Below, piece by piece: positions 14,704 through 20,166 of a stretch of DNA of 20,166 nt. The stretch lies in assembly GCA_002371715.1 (NCBI GenBank), contig DFGF01000144.1, positions 1-20,166 of the forward strand. The letters are read 5' to 3'. Each line of letters starts with the position of its first letter. Positions within the stretch are counted from its first letter, which is position 1. The notes beneath the pieces are model-generated. The model ran no database searches. It saw only the letters and a program-made list of their open reading frames with translations, and had not been told where the DNA came from. The DNA is from Prevotella sp. UBA3757. GTDB lineage: Bacteria; Bacteroidota; Bacteroidia; Bacteroidales; Bacteroidaceae. The position numbers and the translations under genes were made by a program.

Positions 14704-14737
14704 AGCTGTATTTGTTATTTATTCTGTTTTCGGACTG

Positions 14738-14769
14738 CAAAGTTACTAATTTTCAGTCTGATATGAAAA
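14738..14769 (-). promoter_or_regulatory. Promoter of the HU gene
   Basis: On the minus strand TAACTTTG (14738-14745) matches TAnnTTTG exactly. The -33 region is TTTTC (14765-14769), a partial match 19 nt upstream. The HU ATG lies about 34 nt beyond the -7 box. Confidence 0.65.
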
Positions 14770-14840
14770 TATTCTGAGTTTTTTTTTCTTAAAAAGTTTA
14801 TTTTTGCCCGCCAATGCCTGATTTTTGGCTTCCTCTGCTC

Positions 14841-14880
14841 CCTAAATATAATAAGGAACGTGCGCGAAAGAATATTTAGG
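14841..14880. repeat. 9-bp perfect inverted repeat overlapping the fcl stop codon
   Basis: CCTAAATAT (14841-14849) and ATATTTAGG (14872-14880) are exact reverse complements separated by 22 nt. The TAA stop of the GDP-fucose synthase gene lies inside one arm. The stem is AT-rich and no T-run follows it on the transcribed strand, so it is not a textbook terminator; it could protect the mRNA 3' end or bind a protein. Confidence 0.55.
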
Positions 14881-16045
14881 CGAGTGACTGGCGATACCAG
14901 TCGTAGAGCAGCCGGACGCCATCCTCTATTTCCACCTTGTGGGTCCAGCCCAGCGCGTGGAGTTTCTGCACGTCTATGAGTTTGCGCATAGTGCCGTCGG
15001 GCTTGCTGTCGTCGAACACCACCTCGCCCTCGAAGCCTACGGTGCTGACCACCAGTTCCGACAGCTGCCGGATGGTCAGCTCTTTGCCGGTGCCCACGTT
15101 GATGTGGCAGTTGCGTATCTCGCCTAACTGCGGTATGGCTCCGCCACGACCAGCCGAGTGGTTGCGGTCTACGGCACCGTCTGTCGACGCTCCGTAGTGG
15201 ACGCTCGAATACTTCTCGATGCCTATCACGTCCTTGAAGTCCACGTTCAGCAGCACGTGTACCGAGGCATCGGCCATGTCCTCGCTCCACAGGAATTCGC
15301 GCAGCGGCCTGCCCGTTCCCCAGAGCACCACCTTATTGTCATAGATGCCGTACTTGGCCAGCACTTTCATGATGTCCGTCTTGTCGGCACTGCCGTCAAT
15401 GCCTTCCACAGGGCGGCAGTTCAGGTCGGCGGCAATCTTGTCCCACGCCTGATCGTGAATCAGCTTGGCCAGGTACACCTTGCGCATCATGGCGGGCATG
15501 ACGTGCGAGTTCTCCAGGTGGAAATTGTCGTTGGGACCGTAGAGGTTGGTAGGCATCACGGCTATGTAGTTGGTGCCGTACTGCAGGTTGTACGACTCGC
15601 ACATCTTCAGACCGGCTATCTTGGCAATGGCGTACTCCTCGTTGGTATACTCCAGTGGCGACGTCAGCAGGCAGTCCTCCTTCATGGGCTGAGGGGCATT
15701 CTTCGGATAGATGCACGTAGAACCCAGGAAGAGCAGCTTCTTCACGCCGTGGGCGTAGGCCTCGCTGATGACGTTGCACTGTATCTTCATGTTCATCATG
15801 ATGAAGTCAGCACGATAGAGCGAGTTGGCCATGATGCCACCCACGAAGGCGGCGGCCAGCACGACGGCATCGGGCCGCTCCTCGTCGAAGAACCGGCGCA
15901 CGGCCAGTTGGTCGGTCAGGTCCAGCTCCTGGTGCGTACGCCCCACAAGGTTGGTATAGCCCCGCTGCAACAGGTTGTTCCAGATGGCCGAGCCCACCAG
16001 TCCGCGATGGCCTGCAACATATATTTTACTATTCTTTTCGAGCAT
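14876..16045 (-). CDS. fcl: GDP-L-fucose synthase
   Basis: This 389-residue short-chain dehydrogenase/reductase-fold enzyme performs the 3,5-epimerisation and 4-reduction of GDP-4-keto-6-deoxymannose to GDP-L-fucose, using NADPH. It shows the nucleotide-binding AGHRGLVGSA (11-20), the catalytic Ser109 in GSTCIYP with Cys111, and Tyr138 and Lys142 in EYAIAKIAG, placed as in the E. coli enzyme (Ser107, Tyr136, Lys140). It is about 65 residues longer than the E. coli protein: extra segments lie at about 200-240 and 275-315 (around DRNHSAGRGGAIPQLGE). Such inserts are, I believe, usual in Bacteroidetes. It follows gmd after 3 nt and completes the operon. Confidence 0.96.
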   Translation of the reverse strand: MLEKNSKIYVAGHRGLVGSAIWNNLLQRGYTNLVGRTHQELDLTDQLAVRRFFDEERPDAVVLAAAFVGGIMANSLYRADFIMMNMKIQCNVISEAYAHGVKKLLFLGSTCIYPKNAPQPMKEDCLLTSPLEYTNEEYAIAKIAGLKMCESYNLQYGTNYIAVMPTNLYGPNDNFHLENSHVMPAMMRKVYLAKLIHDQAWDKIAADLNCRPVEGIDGSADKTDIMKVLAKYGIYDNKVVLWGTGRPLREFLWSEDMADASVHVLLNVDFKDVIGIEKYSSVHYGASTDGAVDRNHSAGRGGAIPQLGEIRNCHINVGTGKELTIRQLSELVVSTVGFEGEVVFDDSKPDGTMRKLIDVQKLHALGWTHKVEIEDGVRLLYDWYRQSLA

Positions 16046-16048
16046 GGC

Positions 16049-17140
16049 TTACTCTGGCATTTGGGCTTTCAGAAACAGTTTACGGACGAACTTCATGTCG
16101 TGGCTGACCATGATTTTGACCAACTCCGGAAACGACGTCTTCTGCGGATTCCACCCCAGCTTGGCCTTGGCCTTGGCGGGATTGCCCAGCAACTGGTCCA
16201 CCTCAGCGGGACGGAAGTACTTGGGATCGACCTCGACCAGTGACTTGCCTGTGGCCTTGTCGTAACCTTTCTCGTCTACGCCGTCGCCACGCCATTCCAG
16301 TTCGATGCCCACCTCGCGGAAGGCCAGCGTGGTAAACTCGCGCACGGTGTGGTACTCGCCCGTAGCAATGACGAAGTCGTCGGGCTCTGGCTGCTGAAGG
16401 ATGAGCCACATACACTCCACGTAGTCCTTGGCATAGCCCCAGTCGCGCAGCGAATTGAGGTTGCCCAGGTAGAGCTTGTCCTGATAGCCCTGGGCTATGC
16501 GGGCTGCAGCCAGCGTAATCTTGCGCGTCACGAAGTTCTCGCCGCGACGCTCACTCTCGTGGTTGAAGAGGATGCCGTTACAGCAGTACATGCCGTACGA
16601 CTCGCGGTAGTTTTTCATAATCCAGAAACCGTAGAGCTTGGCCACGGCGTAGGGCGAGCGCGGATAGAAGGGCGTCGTCTCCGACTGCGGCACCTCCTGC
16701 ACCTTTCCGTACAGTTCTGACGTAGAGGCCTGGTAGATGCGGCACTGCTTCTCCAGCCCGCAGATGCGAACAGCCTCCAGCAGTCGCAGCACGCCGTCGG
16801 CATCGACATCGGCGGTGTATTCAGGCACGTCGAACGACACCTTCACATGGCTTTGCGCTGCCAGATTGTATATCTCCGTGGGCTTCACCTCGCCGATGAC
16901 ACGTATCAGCGACGACGAGTCGGTCATGTCGGCCCAGTGCAGGTTTACCAGGCGTGCCTTCTTCATGTCGCGCACCCACTCGTCAAGGTAGAGGTGCTCA
17001 ATACGCCCGGTGTTAAACGACGACGAACGGCGCAACAGTCCGTGCACCTCGTAGCCTTTTTCTATCAAGAACTCGGCCAGGTATGAACCATCCTGGCCCG
17101 TAATGCCTGTTATCAGTGCAACTTTCTTTTGTTCCATCAT
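16049..17140 (-). CDS. gmd: GDP-mannose 4,6-dehydratase
   Basis: The 363-residue enzyme converts GDP-mannose to GDP-4-keto-6-deoxymannose, the first committed step towards GDP-fucose. The NADP-binding motif GITGQDGSYL (12-21), the catalytic Thr140 and Glu142 in QASTSELYG and Tyr164/Lys168 in YAVAKLYG correspond to Thr132, Glu134, Tyr156 and Lys160 of the E. coli protein. NHESERRGENFVTRKI and SLRDWGYAKDYVE also fit the family. The gene begins with two ATG codons in a row, 27 nt after the guanylyltransferase stop; that spacer contains a (GT)5 tract. It is followed at 3 nt by fcl. Together these genes feed fucose into capsule or glycoprotein glycans. Confidence 0.97.
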   Translation of the reverse strand: MMEQKKVALITGITGQDGSYLAEFLIEKGYEVHGLLRRSSSFNTGRIEHLYLDEWVRDMKKARLVNLHWADMTDSSSLIRVIGEVKPTEIYNLAAQSHVKVSFDVPEYTADVDADGVLRLLEAVRICGLEKQCRIYQASTSELYGKVQEVPQSETTPFYPRSPYAVAKLYGFWIMKNYRESYGMYCCNGILFNHESERRGENFVTRKITLAAARIAQGYQDKLYLGNLNSLRDWGYAKDYVECMWLILQQPEPDDFVIATGEYHTVREFTTLAFREVGIELEWRGDGVDEKGYDKATGKSLVEVDPKYFRPAEVDQLLGNPAKAKAKLGWNPQKTSFPELVKIMVSHDMKFVRKLFLKAQMPE

Positions 17141-17167
17141 TTGCGTGTGTGTGTATTCGTAGTTTCT

Positions 17168-18238
17168 TTACTTGTCTGTTCCGTTAAACTGCTTGATGCG
17201 CTGCTCCTCAGAGAGTTTACAGATGAGCAGCGTGTCGTTGTTCTCGGCCACGATATAACCGTCCAGTCCCTGTATCACCACGCGTTTCTCCTGGGTGGTA
17301 TGCACAATGCAGTTATGACTCTCGAAGAGTGCAATGTCCTGACCGATGCAGGCGTTACCATAGAGGTCCTTCTTCGACTGCTGGTGCAGCGAGCCCCACG
17401 TGCCCAGGTCGCTCCATCCGAAGTCGGCCGGACAGACAAATATCTCGTCAGCCTTTTCCATGATGGCATAGTCGACGGAGATGTTCTCGCACTCAGGGAA
17501 GCGCTCGTCGATGGCAGCCTGCTCCCCGGGCGTACCGAAGACGGGCATCAGCTGCTCGAAAATCTTGCTGATGGCGGGCTGATACATGCGGAAGGCATTG
17601 ACAATGGTGTTGACATTCCAAATGAAGATGCCGGCATTCCAGAAGTAGTTGTTCTTCTTGATATACTGCTGGGCCGTCTGGAGGTCGGGTTTCTCACGGA
17701 ACGAGTCCACACGGAAAATCTCCTTGTTCCTCAACGAGTTGGCCGAGAGGTTAGCCTCAATGTAGCCATAGCCCGTCTCAGGGCGGTTAGGCCGCATGCC
17801 CAGCGTCACGATGGCATCGCTGTCACTGGTGAATTTCAGGCAGTCGGCCACGACGCGGCGAAACTCCTGGGTGTTCATCACCACATGGTCGCTGGGACTC
17901 ACCACGATGTTGGCCTTCGGGTCGTTCTTCTTGATGCGCCACGAGACGTAGGCTATGCAGGGTGCCGTATTCCTGCGACACGGCTCACACAAAATATGGT
18001 CGCGAGGCATGTCGGGCAACTGTTCGGCAACGGTGTCGGCATAGTTTTTATTGGTTACCACCCACACGTTTTCAGGGTCTACTATCGTTTCGAAGCGCTC
18101 TACCGTCATCTGTAGCAGCGACTTGCCAATGCCCATCACGTCAATGAACTGCTTGGGCTTTTCGGCGGTGCTCATAGGCCAGAAACGACTGCCTACGCCA
18201 CCAGCCATAATAACCAGGTGATTATTGATTCTTGCCAT
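17168..18238 (-). CDS. manC: Mannose-1-phosphate guanylyltransferase
   Basis: The 356-residue product joins GTP and mannose 1-phosphate to make GDP-mannose. It shows the nucleotidyltransferase signature MAGGVGSRFWP (11-21), EKPKQF (26-31), SPSDH with Asp117, ETGYGYI (154-160), FREKP (180-184) and WNAGIF (200-205). It lacks the C-terminal phosphomannose isomerase domain of bifunctional ManC proteins. I place the start at ATG 18238 (MARINNHLV): a longer frame opens at 18271, but that codon lies inside the -7 promoter box, before any possible transcript start. The gene heads the GDP-fucose operon with gmd and fcl. A pair of 16-bp direct repeats lies just upstream of its promoter. Confidence 0.94.
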   Translation of the reverse strand: MARINNHLVIMAGGVGSRFWPMSTAEKPKQFIDVMGIGKSLLQMTVERFETIVDPENVWVVTNKNYADTVAEQLPDMPRDHILCEPCRRNTAPCIAYVSWRIKKNDPKANIVVSPSDHVVMNTQEFRRVVADCLKFTSDSDAIVTLGMRPNRPETGYGYIEANLSANSLRNKEIFRVDSFREKPDLQTAQQYIKKNNYFWNAGIFIWNVNTIVNAFRMYQPAISKIFEQLMPVFGTPGEQAAIDERFPECENISVDYAIMEKADEIFVCPADFGWSDLGTWGSLHQQSKKDLYGNACIGQDIALFESHNCIVHTTQEKRVVIQGLDGYIVAENNDTLLICKLSEEQRIKQFNGTDK

Positions 18239-18268
18239 AATCTGGAATGCGTTTATAAATTGAAGTTG

Positions 18269-18300
18269 CAAAATTACTCAATTTCCATGAATTCTCCAAA
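18269..18300 (-). promoter_or_regulatory. Promoter of the GDP-fucose operon
   Basis: On the minus strand TTTG (18297-18300), 20 nt, then TAATTTTG (18269-18276) match the Bacteroidetes consensus. Transcription would start about 18262, which rules out the in-frame ATG at 18271 as translation start. Confidence 0.72.
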
Positions 18301-18301
18301 T

Positions 18302-18339
18302 AATTGCGAGTATTAATTCTAAAAATTGCGAGCATTAAT
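18302..18339. repeat. Two 16-bp direct repeats, 22 bp apart, upstream of the GDP-fucose operon promoter
   Basis: AATTGCGAGTATTAAT (18302-18317) and AATTGCGAGCATTAAT (18324-18339) differ at one base. Their starts are 22 bp apart, about two helical turns, so both face the same side of the DNA. They lie directly upstream of the -33 element of the manC promoter, the typical place for an activator site. The regulator is unknown. Confidence 0.7.
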
Positions 18340-18393
18340 GGTAGCAATTTATTTATTTCTTGCTCCGTCTTGGCAAAAAAAAGAAGAAAAACG

Positions 18394-18425
18394 TTTGTTT
18401 TGTTCTTGACTTTTTCGTAACTTTG
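18394..18425 (+). promoter_or_regulatory. Promoter of the small membrane protein gene and tex
   Basis: TTTG (18394-18397), 20 nt, then TAACTTTG (18418-18425) match the Bacteroidetes consensus. The start codon of the 59-residue protein is 17 nt beyond the -7 box, so the mRNA leader would be only about ten bases. Confidence 0.72.
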
Positions 18426-18442
18426 CGGAAAAATCGCAAAAC

Positions 18443-18622
18443 ATGAAATACTTCCAACAGAATGTCGGGCTAATCCTTATCATCATCGGGACGCTCACAT
18501 TGGTGCTGACACGGCTGCCGGCACTCAACGCCCATAACAGCCTGCTCGTTGCCGGACTCGTGCTCATCGTGCCGGGAGGCATCCTTCATATTCGAAGCAT
18601 CAAGCACGACAGCCGCTTCTAA
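18443..18622 (+). CDS. 59-residue protein with two membrane helices, function unknown
   Basis: An open frame from ATG 18443 to TAA 18622 encodes MKYFQQNVGLILIIIGTLTL and onwards to RSIKHDSRF. Two hydrophobic segments (about 8-24 and 34-50) are joined by a short polar turn (RLPALNAHNS), with positive residues at both ends, so a helical hairpin with both ends in the cytoplasm is likely. The gene has a consensus promoter directly upstream and lies 24 nt before tex, with which it should be cotranscribed. I do not recognise a named family, although similar short membrane proteins occur in Bacteroidetes. The start is well placed: the first in-frame ATG after the promoter. Confidence 0.75.
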   Translation: MKYFQQNVGLILIIIGTLTLVLTRLPALNAHNSLLVAGLVLIVPGGILHIRSIKHDSRF

Positions 18623-18646
18623 CCCCCCAAAACTCAAAAAAGAACT

Positions 18647-20166
18647 ATGGAACTGATTAAGATATTTACGCAATTAATAGCCAAAGAACTGCACCTGAAT
18701 GAACACGCAGTGGAAAATACGCTGAAACTGCTGGACGAAGGCTGCACCATTCCCTTCATATCACGCTACCGCAAGGAGCGCACGGGCGGACTGGACGAAG
18801 TGCAGATTACCGCCATCAGCAACCGTCTGGAACAGCTACAGGAAATCCAGAAGCGCAAAGACACAGTCCTGAAAACCATCACCGCACAGGACAAGATGAC
18901 GCCAGAACTGGAGAAGCGCATCCTCGACTGCTGGGACGCCACCATGCTCGAAGACATCTACCTGCCCTACAAGCCCAAACGCCGCACACGCGCCCAGGTG
19001 GCCCGCGAACAGGGCCTGGAGCCATTGGCCACCATCCTCCTGCTGCAGCGCGAGCCAACCCCCCAAGAGGCTGCCCGCCGTTTCGTGGTGGGCGACGTTT
19101 CAGACGTCGCCACCGCTCTTCGCGGTGCCCAGGACATCATAGCCGAACAGATCAGCGAGGACGAGCGCTCGCGCAATCAGGTACGCTCAGCTTTCCGCCG
19201 CGAGGCCTTCATCGAGTCGAAGGTGGTCAAGAGCAAAAAAGACAGCGACGAAGCCCAGAAATACAGCGACTATTTCGACTGGGAGGAACCCCTGAAACGC
19301 TGCTCCAGCCACCGCCTGCTGGCCATGCGGCGCGGAGCTGACGAGGGCATTCTGCGACTGAGCCTGACCATCGACGACGATGAGGCCGTACGCAGACTGA
19401 AGCGCAACCTCCCCCCAGCCCCCGCCAACGGAGGGGCTGCCTGCCGCCGACTGTTGGAGGAGGCTGTCGAGGACGGCTACAAGCGCCTGCTGTTGCCGTC
19501 GATAGAGACGGAGTTCATGGCTCAGAGCAAGGCGAAGGCCGACGAGGAGGCCATCCGCGTCTTTGCCGAGAACCTGCGCCAGCTGCTGCTCTCGGCTCCG
19601 CTGGGCCAGAAGCGCGTCATGGGCATCGACCCAGGCTTCCGCACGGGCTGCAAGGTGGTATGCCTCGACGCCCAGGGCAACCTGCTGCACCATGAGGCAA
19701 TCTTCCCCCACCCGCCCGTCAACCACCGCATGCAGGCCACCGTCCACCTCCAGCAGATGTTAAAGGACTATCACGTCCAGGCCATCGCCATCGGCAACGG
19801 CACGGCCAGCCGCGAAACCAAGGACTTCGTCGACGATGCCCTGGCGGATTTCTCCGAGAACTCCGATTACTCCGAGAGCTCCAAGCCCCCCAAAATCTCC
19901 GTTTTCGTCGTCAGCGAGGACGGCGCCTCAGTCTACTCAGCCTCTAAGGCTGCCCGCGACGAGTTCCCAGACGAGGACGTCACCGTTCGCGGTGCCGTCT
20001 CGATAGGCCGCCGACTGATGGACCCGCTGGCCGAGCTGGTAAAGATTGACCCCAAGAGCATCGGCGTTGGACAGTATCAGCACGATGTCGACCAGACCAT
20101 GCTCAAGCACTCGCTCGACCAGACCGTCGAGAGCTGCGTCAACCTGGTAGGCGTCAACCTCAACAC
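18647..20166 (+). CDS. tex: Tex-family RNA-binding transcription accessory protein (5' part)
   Basis: The frame opens at ATG 18647 and runs off the right edge after 506 codons. The N-terminal helical domain includes FISRYRKERTGGLDEVQ (near 37-53) and LEDIYLPYKPKRRTRAQVAR (near 102-121). The YqgF/RNase H-like domain begins with MGIDPGFRTGCKVV (325-338), followed by IAIGNGTASRE (380-390), VSEDGASVYSAS (422-433) and GRRLMDPLAELVKIDPKSIG. The C-terminal helix-hairpin-helix and S1 domains, present in complete Tex of roughly 700-780 residues, lie outside the window. Two low-complexity inserts are visible: NLPPAPANGGAA (254-265) and the tripeptide repeat SEN-SDY-SES-SKP (403-414). Tex binds nucleic acid and affects transcription; its precise role is unclear. 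The insert positions are discussed as a finding. Confidence 0.95.
   Translation, partial: MELIKIFTQLIAKELHLNEHAVENTLKLLDEGCTIPFISRYRKERTGGLDEVQITAISNRLEQLQEIQKRKDTVLKTITAQDKMTPELEKRILDCWDATMLEDIYLPYKPKRRTRAQVAREQGLEPLATILLLQREPTPQEAARRFVVGDVSDVATALRGAQDIIAEQISEDERSRNQVRSAFRREAFIESKVVKSKKDSDEAQKYSDYFDWEEPLKRCSSHRLLAMRRGADEGILRLSLTIDDDEAVRRLKRNLPPAPANGGAACRRLLEEAVEDGYKRLLLPSIETEFMAQSKAKADEEAIRVFAENLRQLLLSAPLGQKRVMGIDPGFRTGCKVVCLDAQGNLLHHEAIFPHPPVNHRMQATVHLQQMLKDYHVQAIAIGNGTASRETKDFVDDALADFSENSDYSESSKPPKISVFVVSEDGASVYSASKAARDEFPDEDVTVRGAVSIGRRLMDPLAELVKIDPKSIGVGQYQHDVDQTMLKHSLDQTVESCVNLVGVNLN
19852..19887. repeat. In-frame 9-bp tandem repeat in tex
   Basis: CTCCGAGAA, CTCCGATTA, CTCCGAGAG and CTCCAAGCC follow each other at 9-bp spacing, the last copy diverged. 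They encode the tripeptide repeat S-E/D-x at residues 403-414, between the conserved IGNGTASRE and VSEDGASVYSAS motifs. Unit length is a multiple of three, so changes in copy number would keep the frame. Confidence 0.8.

Noticed and set aside
17145..17154. (GT)5 tract just upstream of gmd as a phase-variation site
   Set aside because: Five units are too few to be notably unstable, and the tract lies in a spacer where frame does not matter.
18239..18271. Upstream in-frame ATG for the guanylyltransferase (11 extra residues)
   Set aside because: It lies within the -7 promoter box, upstream of the expected transcript start, and the family motif begins normally from the ATG at 18238.
1..20166. 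Defence island, CRISPR, integron, transposon or prophage
   Set aside because: No transposase, integrase, Cas, toxin-antitoxin or restriction gene is visible; all genes are core metabolism, replication, RNA or surface-sugar functions.

Overview
The window looks like chromosomal DNA of a member of the Bacteroidales, most likely Prevotellaceae. Supporting signs are seven promoters that fit the Bacteroidetes pattern (TTTG, about 19-20 nt, TAnnTTTG), the DUF3127 SSB-like protein, a Bacteroidetes-type HU, a tiny AURKAIP1/COX24-type basic protein, lipoprotein and outer-membrane barrel genes, and short tandem 7-bp repeats in spacers. The genus is an inference. Most of the window is housekeeping DNA. 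There is no phage, insertion sequence, CRISPR array, tRNA or rRNA. No gene-free stretch exceeds 300 bases; the longest is 18239-18442 and it holds two divergent promoters.

Layout. (1) 1-1190: a promoter and a lipoprotein that joins a rhodanese domain to a UlaG-like metallo-beta-lactamase fold. (2) 4742-1193, minus strand: DUF3127 SSB-like protein, fabD, a cytoplasmic GH13 amylase overlapping fabD, and an AlaX-like editing protein. (3) 4909-8907, plus strand, divergent from block 2: dnaN, a DEDDh exonuclease, coaBC and an outer-membrane barrel protein. (4) 14703-8923, minus strand: HU, the 29-residue ribosomal-type protein, RNase G/E, a membrane GT2 glycosyltransferase, then from its own promoter a soluble hybrid histidine kinase and a membrane-anchored endonuclease/exonuclease/phosphatase protein. 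(5) 18238-14876, minus strand: mannose-1-phosphate guanylyltransferase, GDP-mannose 4,6-dehydratase and GDP-L-fucose synthase, an operon that makes GDP-fucose for surface glycans. (6) 18443 to the right edge, plus strand: a 59-residue membrane protein and the N-terminal two thirds of the RNA-binding protein Tex.

The most unusual signal is a family of 7-bp-phased tandem repeats in intergenic spacers (1667-1722, 4297-4324, 6881-6908). In all three the orientation puts stop codons in all three frames of the transcribed strand. A related heptamer array lies inside coaBC (7491-7525), in the opposite, stop-free orientation, where it encodes the linker between the two enzyme domains. The tex gene carries a 9-bp in-frame tandem repeat and a proline/glycine insert at non-conserved positions. 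This suggests that short repeats spread through spacers and are tolerated in genes only where they stay open. Other points of interest are a pair of 16-bp direct repeats 22 bp apart just upstream of the GDP-fucose operon promoter, an inverted repeat bracketing the -7 box of the dnaN promoter, and an SSB-like protein with a canonical acidic tip encoded divergently from the sliding clamp.
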